NCBI GenBank assembly: GCA_950295325.1
Contig: OX485804.1
Coordinates: 27,404,001 to 27,468,000 of the forward strand
Origin: Polytrichum commune
Taxonomy: Eukaryota; Streptophyta; Polytrichopsida; Polytrichales; Polytrichaceae
DNA: 64,000 nucleotides
Direction: 5' to 3'
In this document: positions 24,827 through 37,164 of the stretch, in pieces
Numbering within the stretch: position 1 is the first letter of the stretch
Layout of the letters: every line of letters starts with the position of its first letter
Position numbers and translations under genes: made by a program
Notes under the pieces: model-generated
The model's input: the letters and a program-made list of their open reading frames with translations, nothing else
Told to the model about the DNA's origin: nothing
Databases searched by the model: none

Positions 24827-25639
24827 TAGTTTTATACTAGTATGTGGCTTGTACCCCCCCCCCCCCCCCCTAATCCAACACACATTCGTGCAAATTTTTA
24901 AAGACAAGGTTGTGGAAAATTCCAAACCATTGGGTATGCACTATTATTTCTATTTGCAAATTTTAGCATAGTGCATCAACTGGCTTCGTGAGCTTAGCGT
25001 TTGGGATTATAACCTTGTGGTTGTGGCCCCCTAATATTGAGTCGGAGACATCTTTGGTTCCTACTTGGGAGACCTAGGTCCTAGTGTATGCTTTGATGAT
25101 TTTCTCGAAAGCTTTCATAGATGCTTAAAATAGAAAAAAATTGATGTAGTTGTTCAATGTCAAAAAAATTAGTGAATTTTGTTGAGTTTAAAATGATAAA
25201 GCAATCTCCTCTGGGGAATTGATTGACCATGGGTGCTTAGCTCAACGTTTATTCTTTTGATGCCCTTGTAAGCCAACACTAAAACCCAACAAAAGTCTTC
25301 TCAACATTCAATGTGGTGCAAGTTTGACATCATTGGGCCTGTACAAACGAGTTCATGTTGTCAAAATGAAAAAATCAGTTCATAGATTGCCGAGAAGTAG
25401 CAACAAAATCATTTTATTTCTTGCAAAGCTCAACGCTGGAATGAATTGTTGATACAACGCAACGGGCTAATGACAAATAGAAGAGCATTGAAGTGGAAGT
25501 AGTTGAAGATGAGATGCCACTTGCACAACAAAAACTAAAAATGTTGCCATGGAGGAGAAAGAAGACATGTAGGCCCAGGATTCCAAAATTTTTGGCGATG
25601 AGATGGAGATGCCACATTGCATAGTGTTCTACTTATAGA
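24827..25639. other. Unassigned stretch with a C17 tract
   Basis: C17 at 24854-24870. No gene or element recognised. Confidence 0.45.
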
Positions 25640-25990
25640 TGTTCATGCATCTATATCTAGACTCCTTGATTATATGATGTTGCTTAAATACTTGTTTTGG
25701 GCATTATAGACTTACAATGTTACAATTAATGTCACTTCCTAAGTGATTTTTCATGCATTTTTCAATCATCCATGCCAATATTTCATTACGTAACTATTAG
25801 GATGTAAAATACACCAAACTTTGTTTCAATAATTGGCATGGATTTCATCCAAATTTCAATCATCCATGACAATGTTTGTAATCTTCTTCATGAAATTCGT
25901 CATTAGAAAAGTTACCACAATGGCATAAAATGCCATATAAGACTGGATGCAATAATTAGTGTAGTATTTTTCTACTTCAAAATATGGTGT
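25640..25990. repeat. Family F repeat, copy without clear ends
   Basis: Shares the internal order of 53716-54110: acaatgtta..., gtcactt(c/a)ctaagtgatt, atttcaatcatccatg, caccaaactttgtttca, cataaaatgccatat. Terminal repeats are degraded. Confidence 0.55.
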
Positions 25991-28095
25991 GACTAATTTC
26001 CTAGAGTTTTCGTTTTGAACCCAAGTTTTGAGAAATCAAACTAGTTGATTTGTAACTAGTGGCTGGTTTTGTCCTTTCATTGGTATGAAATGGTTTGCAA
26101 ATCTAAGTCATGGTTGTAGCTACTGTTCTCATAAATTTTGTAGCTTACATGAATGTCTTATTTATTATGAAAATGAAGATTCCCGTGTTCAATAAATGCT
26201 CATATAAGTTCCTCCCAATTATGATGACTATTGAGCCTAGAATGGATTTCATATTTTGTGTATCTAGTCCAATCTATATTAAACACGTGTCCATTTTGGT
26301 ATCCGTACTTGGAGACATGCCAAACCACATACCACTAAACTACATGCGTATGATTCAGATAAGTAATCAAATCAGGTAGTTCCACTTGGGTCAAACAAAG
26401 GGAGTTATTTCATAATGAACCATACCAACATGAAGATTGCTGAAATAATATGCAATATGTATTTATTTTACACGTCTTAGTTAAATTGAATTTGGAATCA
26501 ATTTCAAAGATCCAAAAGTAGTTTACTCCAAATCATTTGAAATGAATTGGGCCACAAACATATAAGAGTCATGTTTCATGCCAGATGGATGAGAGGTACG
26601 CAATAATTTTCTCTCCTAATTTTACACCCACATTTCCTAGGACATGCGTAAAATTTCATAGCAGTTAAACTGAATCTATGGTTTAGTGTGGCATTTGATT
26701 CATCGTATGTCTCATTGATATTCAAACTCTCTAAATTTGATATATTTTCTTGTTACAAATTATTGAAGCTTCTTGTGTTATTGTCACTTGTTATATTGTC
26801 TTTTTCATTTGTCATAAACAACTGGCACATATTAATTCATGTGCATGAAAATATTGTGGCCCATGTTGATAAACAATAAGAAGTAAAGATGTTATTAGAA
26901 AATTAACGTGGTCCATGTTAATTAGTCGAATGTTCATTGTCCTAGGTCGATTGTGAATAGCATGGACCACACCAGAGTTCGGGAAGTTTTTGAAGCCTTA
27001 GTGGCTAATTGCCGGTAGTTGCTACGAAGGGTCGGATTTTTTCCAATTTACATCCGCAAGAGCCGGTCTTTTGTAAAATCAATCGGCCAATTCCCTATAT
27101 TTTCATATTTTCATTGGCCAATATCTGATTAAATGGAATTCATATCAGCACTAATTGTTTAAAAAATGTATGAAAAGTTATTAGAAATCATTTCTTAGTA
27201 CAAAATCTTGAATAATTGAAAAGAAAGGCATGTTCAAAACTTTAAATTTGAAGAGTTAATATCCTTGGCAGGAATTGAACCTAGCAATGCCTTCACCGCT
27301 TGAAGGCCAAGGGTCCCCCAATTCTTCATAGAAGCAATTGGATTTGGTCATGGAAAGGTTGCATAATTCAAAAAGTTTAAGGTTTAGGGTACTTCCTCAA
27401 GTGCATCATCAGATCCCCCAGACAAATAACGCTCTGGATGCTTCCGGCTGAAATCCAGTAACTCACAAGAAGAATCGGCTACATTTCCGGGACATTTTTT
27501 GGTCCATCGGCTAATTGCCGGAGGATTGAAATTACAGTCGGATTGCCATCCGATGGTTGGAAATTTGGACCGGCCATGAGGGGAAATCCATCGGCTGATA
27601 ATGAACTAGCCATCGGTTTTCCCCGAACATAGGACCACACCAAATCATATCTGGTATCCAGGAAGAGGGTGAAAAGACATGGAAACATGATATAGCTTAA
27701 ACTTTCTATATATAGACAACAACCCCATTTGTAATTTGGGGTCAAAGACGCGATTAGCTAGCTAGTACTACCCACTTGAAACGGATTAAGAACAAACTTG
27801 GAAGGGACACGTTTTTACAGCTCGTGCGTGCACGGTAATTGCCATGAACCAAAATTCCTAGGGTACGATTAGTACAAGATGATTAGTAAATCCAAATCAA
27901 GGCCGTAGCCACTTTCCTCATAATTTTCGGCACTCAAACGAATATCTTATTGATAATTCATTGAATAGTATGATTGTTCTTCTTAAAGAATCATATATGT
28001 CTTTCAACTATGTTGACTTTAGAACCTATAAAAATTAACAAATTTTGAGCACGCTGCCCACTCGCTCTTGAACACATGCTTTGTGATGTCCATTC
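25991..28095. other. Unassigned stretch
   Basis: No gene recognised. Positions 27000-27110 and 27480-27620 share inverted and direct bits of cggctaattgccgg, suggesting a decayed element. A tRNA-like fragment lies at 27263-27312. Confidence 0.4.
27263..27312 (-). tRNA. tRNA-like fragment lacking an anticodon arm
   Basis: On the - strand CCTTGGC and GCCAAGG form a perfect 7-bp stem around CTTCAAGCGGTGAAGG (D-arm-like, stem CTTC/GAAG) and GGTTCAATTCC (canonical B box / T-loop). No anticodon arm separates them, so it cannot act as a normal tRNA. It could be a deleted tRNA pseudogene, a SINE head or chance. Confidence 0.35.
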
Positions 28096-28098
28096 TTA

Positions 28099-28607
28099 GG
28101 GCTGCTTCACACTATGGCCGTCCAAGTCAAGAGGCCGTGGGATTGAATGGCCAAACTTTGTTGAGAGTCCAAAGAAATGGGCTGAAATAGCCAATAAAAT
28201 ATAGGAATTGGAGCCTGTGGCCGGGCATTGTGTGAAGCCTCCAAAGGCCAAGTCCAAAGTCCAAAGGAAGAAGGAGCATCCCTCTTTATTCTCTGCCCAA
28301 GACAACCCCTCCAATCTAACGGTCAAGATCTTGTCAGTTTTTAAATTTTAAATTGTTTTTAATAATAATAAAAAATCGACGGCCTCTTGGCCATAGTTTG
28401 GATTTCCAATCCTGTCCGACCCAAACTTCCTTCGAGAGTTCGTCACCTTCGACAAAAAGTACTGCCATGGAGGCATTTTGGAGAGCACCGGCCTTTGGAC
28501 TTTGGCCTCCAGTGCGAAGGGTCAAGAGGCCAAATTCTTGGTTTTTTGCAATCTGATTGGTGGAAATCAACGGCCTCTTGACCTTTGGCCATAGTGTGAA
28601 GCGGCCC
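28099..28607. mobile_element. Tourist/PIF-Harbinger-like MITE with GGGCYGCTTCACAC ends
   Basis: Left GGGCTGCTTCACACTATGGCC and right GGCCATAGTGTGAAGCGGCCC are inverted repeats differing at one of 21 positions. Exact TTA flanks lie at 28096-28098 and 28608-28610. Arms continue with related caagaggccgt/cggcctcttg. At 509 bp it carries no transposase; internal open frames are shadows of the palindromic arms. Confidence 0.85.
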
Positions 28608-28780
28608 TTACATCCACTCCTAACCATATTGCCCTTGTATTGCCCTCAATCAAGCTCGAGTTTCATGGTGTCCATGTGAACCCTGCCATTATGCAATGTG
28701 GATGAAGGTGCTCTTGTAAAACTAAGCCCTTTTAGGTTGGAGCCCAATTTATTCCCAATTGGATCTCAATAGACTACAAC

Positions 28781-29269
28781 CATTTATGGTGTCTAGTGTC
28801 ACAAACACTCTTTGCAAAGTTCGTGAATTGCCAATATGATACTATTCATCAGCATAAGTAGCTTACTAAAGTGAAAATTTATATACATTATGACATTTAG
28901 TGTAGCACATTGGATACTTAAGATGATAGCTTTGCGGTTTATTATGCACGGGGAAGATATCATTGAGCATACTATTGCAAGGGCCATGTGTTTATAATTT
29001 GGCATGACAAGGGAGGTATTGTTGAGCACACCAATGCCAAGTGTCATTTGTGTATACTTTAGTCAACTTATGGACCATTAGTAACATAAGCACACACCTC
29101 ATAACACTATCGAACATGCTTATGCCAAGATATTAGTAAGCACACTTGAATGCCAAGTGTCATGAGGTGACACCAACGGTGAAGTTGTTGATCATTAGTG
29201 TAACTTAACATACACCTCAAAATAAGGTAAGAGACACTATTACGCATGTGACACTAAATACCATAAATG
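28781..29269. mobile_element. MITE/fold-back family E, well-preserved copy
   Basis: Left CATTTATGGTGTCTAGTGTCAC and right GTGACACTAAATACCATAAATG form 22-bp inverted ends with two mismatches. Internal blocks (aatgccaagtgtcat, agtaagcacac) match the other family E copies. The target duplication is unclear. Confidence 0.7.
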
Positions 29270-29997
29270 ATGTAATTTTTGGACTCAAAACGTGTGGAGT
29301 CATGAAACAATTTGCTATGTTTTCACCACCCAATGAATGAGCTTACAAAAACCTCGCAATGCTCTAGCCCCTCGGTTAGTTATTTGATTGTCCTTCAACA
29401 ATAACTATATTATGCAAAAGATATTTGGTATTGCCAAAAAGTTGATTTTTAGAAGGAATATGTTCACAAATATCTTGAAAATTAACCCCTATCATCCTCA
29501 AGGTTTGTGCATTTTCAAGATTGGTTATAAAGTGCGATTTTGCAAGATTGCTTTATGAAACATTCATGAAGCAAAAATGTTCCTATAAGTCAAAGAACAC
29601 ACCCATATGGTTGGACCTTTTATAGAAGGTCATGAACTTCGTACAAGCCCTTTCAAAGCCAAAACTCAAGTTCAAACTTATAAAATGGAGATGACATTAG
29701 CTTGCTTGAGTATTCTGTAGATATATTTATCTTGTAAAGACTTATGACATATATTAAAAAGTAGAAAGAATATTATTATTTGTATAGATTGTGAATGTCA
29801 AATTTTTTTTGATGAAATTGAAAACTTGTTGTCCCTTTCATTAAAGACGTCATCTTGTTTCAAGTATATTATCGTGCACAATAATATTAGGGGTTAAACA
29901 TGAATCATGAACCATGTAAGTAATTTTTGACTTGGTGTCAAAACAAGCATTTTAGAGGCGTTGTATACAATTTCAATGTTGATGTAATACACACATA
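29270..29997. other. Unassigned stretch
   Basis: No gene or repeat recognised. Confidence 0.4.
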
Positions 29998-30346
29998 GGG
30001 CCACTTCACACATGAGTCAAGGGATGTGACCATGTAATTGTGAGGCCCTCGACTCTCACCCAAAGTTGTATCAGTTGTTTCAGTGACATGGTATGCCGGA
30101 ATTTGCGCGCGTTAGACCCACCACTTGGAAGCAGGCATGATGTAAAGTCTAGCATACCTAAAAAACATCTTTCAAAGTTTGCCATGTAGGAATCCATGTA
30201 GACTTTTCATCCTTGATAATTTCTTTAAGACCTTAGGCTTCACCTTCTAGTGTGAAGTGAAATTGGATGGGCTCAGCCTTTTCAACCAATGAGAGATCTT
30301 AGAATGAAATGGTCACAAGCTTTCAATCTTGCGTGTGAAGTGGCCC
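29998..30346 (+). mobile_element. Tourist-like family A, internally deleted copy
   Basis: Left GGGCCACTTCACACATGAG and right GCGTGTGAAGTGGCCC are clear inverted ends. The middle keeps catgtaggaatccatgtaga and ccttttcaaccaatgagag as in 54166-54669. Flanking ATA and GTA suggest a mutated TWA target. Confidence 0.75.
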
Positions 30347-32292
30347 GTAATGAGCATTGACAAAACATATGCTTGATTACGCAAGTGAGGGTCATGTCTA
30401 CCTTCTTCGGCCTATCATCATTTCTATGACAAATAAATCATTTAAGCTTGGTGTGAATGTGGGGTGAATACAATAAGGACATGGTTTAAGGCTATGTGTT
30501 GGGCTTGTGGTGTGGAAGAGGGGGGGGGGGGGGGTTTATAATAAGAGTCCATGATTGATTGCAATAACTTATATGGTTGCTACAAATAATCCTACATTGT
30601 GATATACTATGTGACATGCCACCAAAGTGCTAGTACGATTGAACTTTATGATTTAGAAGTTAAATAATTTGTCATCGTGTTGCATATACAATTCGATGTG
30701 CACCATATTGCACAACATTATTCAATCATGTGGGTTTGTTTCATTGACCTTGGAATATGTTAATCATGATAAGCAGGGTTCCCACACAAAGTAGTAATAA
30801 TCGTCTACTTTTCATACATTTAGGCTAACACTTGGAAATTTGGGTGGAGTCATATCCATGGCCTACACACAAGAATCATTGTCGAACCTGACACTATTAA
30901 AAAAAAAGCATTGTTCATTCGGGCAATATTCACTGAGAATACCATTCACATCATCACTATTCACTATTCATACTGGAGTCGGCCTCTTCCTATTATCTAA
31001 GTTTCTTCTCATGAAAGTAAAATATTGGAATCCAATGTCAGAGGCTAAATATAGAATGGAATGCTAAATAATGTTATGTGATTATGGGAATGAATTAAAC
31101 TTTCAGTTTCATTACGCTCAGAAGCTTGCTATATGCCTTAAATTAGAGTGCAGTGTGGAGTCAGTCATTCATGGTGGACTTTAACAATCTGCCTAGGGTT
31201 TTCTTTACTTGCAAAATCAAGATAGTTGACCTCCGATGCCGAACAATTTCAATCAGTATAGTCATATTATACTCCTTCTCAACCCACAATCAATTATTCT
31301 GTACGGATTCTTGATGCTCGGTTTGGGGGAAAACCATCTTGTGTTAGCATTAAGGAGATTCATATATAAAAAATTATGTATGCGTATTGGATCTCATTCA
31401 CGCCATGATAGTGTTGGTGTCAGTCCACATAAGAGATCTCTTACGCTTGTGGAAAAGATAAAGGATTCGATTCCAATGAAGCCTTAGACAACTGCTATAG
31501 TCCTCAAATCATGACCGTTTGGCAATGAGTTTCAATAACAGTGCATAAATAACAATATCTGTGTGTCAAATCCAAATTGATTTAGACTCTTGCAGTGATG
31601 CAGATGATCAAGGAAAATTTGAGTTGGAGGAAGTTGTTACAAAATAGTCATCCTTCAAAATGTCCTGCGTGAAGCAATTTGTCTAACGTGTAATTTGTGA
31701 GTTAGAAGAGAAGATTCAACCCCAACTTCGTTATATTCTGCAAAAAAAGTCATGTATGTCTACTCTTATTAAATAGTGCAGTTGCTTTTGTGTCATTTCA
31801 AGATCAAATTCAACTCATAACATATCTGCAGCTAATTCGACATGTCCAGAACATAAATTTCTATGTATTCAATCAAGAGTCTCGTAGGCCTACGATGTCT
31901 GTGGTCCTTAAATGTGGTCACTCTAGTTAACCGAACACCTAGAATTTTAGTTGTATATGGCAAGGCTTGTAGTTAAGTACACCCCCCCCCCCCCCCCAAT
32001 GACACATGCCACAAAGAGATTGGACAATATTACAGACATCAAATCTACACCCAATAGTGAACACAGTCATGACTCATACCTATGTGATATTCGAAAGAGA
32101 GAGAATTCCCACTTTGACCTCTTATAAATTAAATTGTGCATCCAAACTCCGATTCTGAAGTTTGAAATAACAAACTTGGTGACGCAATTCCCATTCTGAT
32201 CCAATGGACCTAATCATCATCTGTGGAGTTAGAATTGCCCACAATAGGGCCACACAACTTGTTCCAACTTTAAGCCCAAGTTAAGTTACAAT
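30347..32292. other. Unassigned stretch with G15 and C16 tracts
   Basis: G15 at 30520-30534 and C16 at 31982-31997. No gene recognised. Confidence 0.45.
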
Positions 32293-32401
32293 AGAGGGCT
32301 CCCTATTTCATCTTTACATCTTTACATGCTCCCTATTTCATGACACATGGCAAATTTTGAGGGGGATAATAATTAATTTGTGTCAGAATAGGGAGCCCTC
32401 T
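32293..32401. mobile_element. Very short MITE (about 110 bp)
   Basis: Ends AGAGGGCTCCCTATT and AATAGGGAGCCCTCT are perfect 15-bp inverted repeats. A second ctccctatttcat lies inside at about 32329. No target duplication is recognised. Confidence 0.6.
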
Positions 32402-32948
32402 GCGGTTATACATCATGCAGTGCAGTTCTGAAGGTTTGCAAGGATGAGCAACCATCGAAGTGTAATGAAATTTCCATCTTTGAAGAACAAATCTTGTCAG
32501 TTTCAATAGTCCATGGTGACCCTTGACGAAAAAAATGCATAATTACATTCATTTGTTTGCCAACCGTCCTTAACCCTAAACTCGCAAACCTCCAGTTGAC
32601 ACCCCAATTGATAGATCGATGCATCTTAATCTTGACGAGAGTTGCTTGCAATGGACAAGTTCAAATGGACAAGTTTTCATCTCATGCCATCATGTTCACT
32701 GATCATGATGATTCCTCAATTCATGTAACCGTTCAACATCCATGAATTCTGGAAACTTTGCAGTCTGGAAATTAAGACCATTAATTTGCGATTTGCGTCA
32801 TCAAAGTCATGCAGGGATGGGTGTGCTCAATGATTGTATTCTAGGCCTTTCAGTTAAGGTTCTGAAGGATCCACAAGCTCAGTAAGAGTTATTCATCATT
32901 TCTAACTCTTGATCATTACTTCTTGCTGTTTCAACTTTCAAGTTTTGA
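32402..32948. other. Unassigned stretch
   Basis: No gene or repeat recognised. Confidence 0.4.
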
Positions 32949-33473
32949 TATTCGAGTGTCTGATGCACATGAGACATGAACATAATTAAACAAACCTGCA
33001 GATTGTCTTTTGAAATATGTTTCTGTTTTCCAAATATGCAAAATGTGCTCTCTTTCCAAAAGAGATTTGTGATTTGGAACAGTCATGACTTAAAAGCATG
33101 TACGCTTATCAGAAATACCCTAAATTATGGTGGACAATTCCAAGTTGTAAATATGATTCGATACCAACTGTCATCATACATAACTATCCATGTGTCAGGT
33201 TTCCAAGTAGAATATCCGAGTATCTAATGCACATGAGACATGAATATAATTAAACAAACCCGCAAATTGTCTTTTGAGATATGTTTCTGCTTTCCAAATA
33301 TACAAAATTTGCTCTCTTTCCAAAAGAGATTTGTGATTTGGAACAGTCGTGACTTAAAGCATGTGCGCTTATCAAAAATTCCCTAAATTATGGTGGACAC
33401 TCCAAGTTGTATATTACGATTCGATACCAACTGTCATCATATATTATGATCCATGCATTACGTTTCCAAGTAG
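32949..33473 (+). repeat. Tandem duplication, 2 x about 264 bp
   Basis: atgcacatgagacatgaa recurs 264 bp apart (32963 and 33227). The order of the unit repeats throughout, ending at gtttccaagtag. The copies differ by scattered substitutions and small indels, so the event is not recent. Confidence 0.85.
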
Positions 33474-33949
33474 AAAATGGATGTGGAACAGCTCAAAATA
33501 GCATGCCTTCCTCCTTCATGTTAGACTCACATTTGTGCAGTGTTGATGAATGATCCAACCTGGATATTAGTTAGACTCCTTGAGAAGAAAGCATAGCAAA
33601 CCTTCTGTGACCTATCAACAATGCTAAAACAGTACCGCATTAACTTGCAAGGCACATAATTAGCACCTGAAAATGCTAGTGGCCAGCGTCTAATGTCGAC
33701 TCATCAGTGTTGATACATATCCTTTAGGGTTTAATTCTTATCAGTGCAAACTCAAACATGTAGCTATTGATCAACCAAGCAATAACTTTTGAGAATGTGT
33801 TGCCAATGTTTATTCTGGAAATTTATCGCATGAGTCCTCTTGTATGGTGTACTTGAGACATGCCCAGCAATCTCGTAAGAGAATGTTGCAAGAATGACAT
33901 GCCCTTGACACATGAATTCTTATCATGGCAAATGTCCTGTAGTATTCAG
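33474..33949. other. Unassigned stretch
   Basis: No gene or repeat recognised. Confidence 0.4.
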
Positions 33950-34195
33950 TGTCTGGGGAGATTTTTGGGTATGATCGTCGAGATCCTAGTTTTTCCAAGT
34001 CCAACCAGTTAAATAACTGGTTGACATTTCTGGATATCTTACGATTTTTCTTTATTAATTTGAGGTATATTTTCTAAGTTCCTCTAAACTGATTGGTAAT
34101 TGTCCTGAAGTCTTGAACTTCGACCAGTTATTTCTCAAACTCAACCGGTTCATCTGTAACGAGCAGTCGGTTCTCCCCGTTTATTGGTAGTGTTG
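33950..34195 (+). repeat. Dispersed repeat family D, copy 2
   Basis: Colinear with 966-1165 and 57084-57340; extends further right in common with the last copy (ggttctccc near 34170 and 57323). Confidence 0.55.
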
Positions 34196-34443
34196 TAAAC
34201 ATCACAAAACATGTTGCTGTGGACAACATAACCAATGAGAGGAGAGTGGCTGACTGGGAGTGGTGAGTCGCCCACCTACTCAAGCTAGCTCTCTGTCATA
34301 TTGATCAATTCTTGGACAAAATGTGGCAAATGTGGATGATATTATGTCTCTGTGGACGAAACATTGTGACGATTTTTGACAATCCTCCTGCTCTTGGATG
34401 CATGGTAGGTTATGACAAGAGGCATTCTATAGTGAGGAGGGTG

Positions 34444-34731
34444 GATGACGATCGGCTGCAATAACAATGAGACATCCACCTACTCAAGTTTTTAATGGTG
34501 CAGTACTTGTCCATTCATGGACAAAAATTGAAGCAGAGTCGATGACAATGGACCGGGGCAGCAACAAGACATCTACCTACTCAAGCCGTTTATGGTGCAT
34601 AACCAATCTATTCATGGACAAAATCTTTATCAGAGTGAATGACGATGGGCTGCAATAGTAACAAGACATCCACCTACTCAAACTGATCATGGTGCATATC
34701 AACCAGTCTTTTCATGGATAGAAGCCGAAGC
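34444..34731 (+). repeat. 97-bp minisatellite, 3 copies
   Basis: gatgac(g/a)atsg heads recur at 34444, 34541 and 34638. Each is followed by aagacatccacctactcaa-type and attcatggacaaaa-type blocks. A more decayed partial unit may precede it at 34240-34330. Confidence 0.75.
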
Positions 34732-35998
34732 TTATGGATGGAATTGCTCTAGCTGCGTGGGTAGAAAACCACAAGGGAGTTGCTGGATGAGCAACCGGTT
34801 ATGGTCGAGAGTGTCGTGAGCTTTTGGGTTGCATTTCACTCAGAGGAAATGGCCTGCTACTCATCAGACAAAAATCTGGGCACATTGTTTACGCCATCTG
34901 TCGAGAGGTATGGAGTCTGCTCTCAAATCGCACATGATAATCAACTTGGAGAATTGCATACCATCACAAACTTCGAACTCCATAATATCAACACCAACTT
35001 CACCGATTCCATCACATCAAATACGACATCGTATCAATGCCCACCAAGATAGGGTTGCAACTTTAGTTCTGGATTCCATGTTGTATAGTTGCACGACCTA
35101 AAAGATTGAATGCTTGAGTTGATTCAATGTTGAATGAGAAATCAGCTAAATGTTGAGTACGGACTAAAAATATTTTAATCCATGAAGGGTATGTATCTAC
35201 CCGTTGGTGACTTGCATTTTGAGATGGCAGTCAGGGTATTAGCGTTTATACAACTATGTGGTCTCTTATTCGGGAAAAAAAAGAAAAGCAAAAGAAGAAG
35301 AAACCTTTAGACAGATCGTTGGCTGAGAATTGCTCATATGCTCTAGAATTTGATATATAAATGCAGGAACTGGAATTCACAGGAATGTCCAGGCTGGTCT
35401 CATCAAAACTCTTAACTGAGTCTCATCAAAAGTCCAAAAAATCCCTGGATTAGAAACCCTTGACTAGTGGAGTTAAAACTCTTTACTTCCTGAGGAATGG
35501 CGCTCTCCAGCATGTGAACCTTAGTGCCTTTACTGTAAAATGCTATATGGTTCAACTTCGAGTGCCGAATGCTAATTTCCACGTTGGATTGGAAACTGTC
35601 TTGACGACTGTGGATATGACACATGGCAACATTCGTCGATGAACTAATAATTATGTTTTTTCAAACCAGACAACCTCAACAGTAATTCCTTCCACAATCT
35701 TGTCCTCGAAGCTCGCCAATTGATGTTGTGAAAAGCTGATCATCACAAACCGACCCACTAGATCCATACATCATCAACATTGATTTTACATCAACTCAAT
35801 TACATTAAAACGGGGATTAAAACACAACACTTATTGATGTTTTTTAACAGTAGAGTTGCTGCATTGTTAATCTTTTGTTTCTATAATCTCAAGTTGCAAG
35901 ATTTAAAACGATGAGATGCAGGTCGAGTAAGTATTGAATCCCTGTTCTGATTTTTGATCAGTTAGCACTGCAAATATATAAACCTTGAATGATACTGA
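34732..35998. other. Unassigned stretch
   Basis: No gene recognised; several 60-90 codon open frames overlap on both strands without recognisable domains. Confidence 0.4.
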
Positions 35999-36506
35999 GG
36001 GCCACTTCACACATGAGCCAAGAGCTGTGATCGTGAAATTGTGAAAGCCCAAAAGGAAGTGTCCAAAGACCGTCATCCCAAGGCACTTCCAAAATCATGT
36101 AGTGTGGTCATGGGCCCTCTAGTGTAGTGTGAAGTCGTATGTGACCGGGCCCGGCCTCGACCAAATGCTATTTCAACAAATTTCTATTCATGGGAGTCCT
36201 CACACATGATAAAATATAATAAAACAACACTTGTTTCCAAAGTGCCATGGTCTCCCAGTTTCATGATTGGCGTACCTCCAAGAGGTGGTTTTTGAAAATA
36301 GTCCAAGTGACCATGAAAACATGACCCATTCGATGTCATGTAGGAATCCATGTAGACTTTACATCCATCGTGCATCATTCACATACTCCATTGGTCCCTC
36401 AAGCGCAATGCAAAGCGAACTTGACCGGCTCCGCCTTTTCCACCAACGAGAGTTCTTGAAGTGAAATGGTCATGGGCCCTCCTCAGTCACGTGTTTTCAG
36501 TAGCCC
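35999..36506 (+). mobile_element. Tourist-like family A, full-length copy
   Basis: Left GGGCCACTTCACACATGAGCC. The right end, GTAGCCC followed by TAA, is more eroded. The 508 bp align end to end with 54166-54669, sharing atgtagtgtggtca, tagtgtgaagtc, tttctattca, ccatggtctccca and cggctccgccttttccacca. Confidence 0.8.
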
Positions 36507-36509
36507 TAA

Positions 36510-37164
36510 CTCAACATTAAATCAATCGTTGGGGCACAGTTGCTGAGATGATGTAATTGGGTGGTTTTTTTTTTCTTCCAGCGCAGGTGGAGAAGGAAAG
36601 GGCACATAAAAAAACTCCACGACAAGGAAGCAAATCATGCCGAATTTTGTTTGTGGCATCAACCACAAGATTGAAAATGCCCAACATATACACATATGTG
36701 TGTTGACGCGTCATGACCACCACCTCCCTTGGAGAAAGAGACACAGGAATGGTGGAAACGAGCTCGATACCTAAGAATATATTTATACTTGAATCTGTCA
36801 AAACTAAATAACGGCATCAGCTTCAAAAACCGGGACGCATGCACCTGGATCTGGATGTCTGTCTGTAGCGAAACCAAGTACAACGAATCACCAAGTTTGG
36901 ATTAAAAGCACAAAGTCTCGATCGAGTCGCTTGGGATTCGATCGATTGGCATCGATCTCCGTTTTCTGGGCTCACAGCGAGCAGGAAGATCCAAGTAACT
37001 TACTTAGTTCTCGAACCATGGACTTGATCGATCGGAGTTCAATTCTCGGCTCATGTGCGAGTCATAGAATCTGCACTTGACCCACATTCATTAATTCATG
37101 TGTCGTCCACAGCGAAATCAAAGCACCAAAGAGTGATTGTCTGGTTCAAGTTTCAACACTCTGA
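36510..37164. other. Unassigned stretch
   Basis: No gene recognised. Contains gatcga-rich sequence near 36920-37030 but no defined element. Confidence 0.4.
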
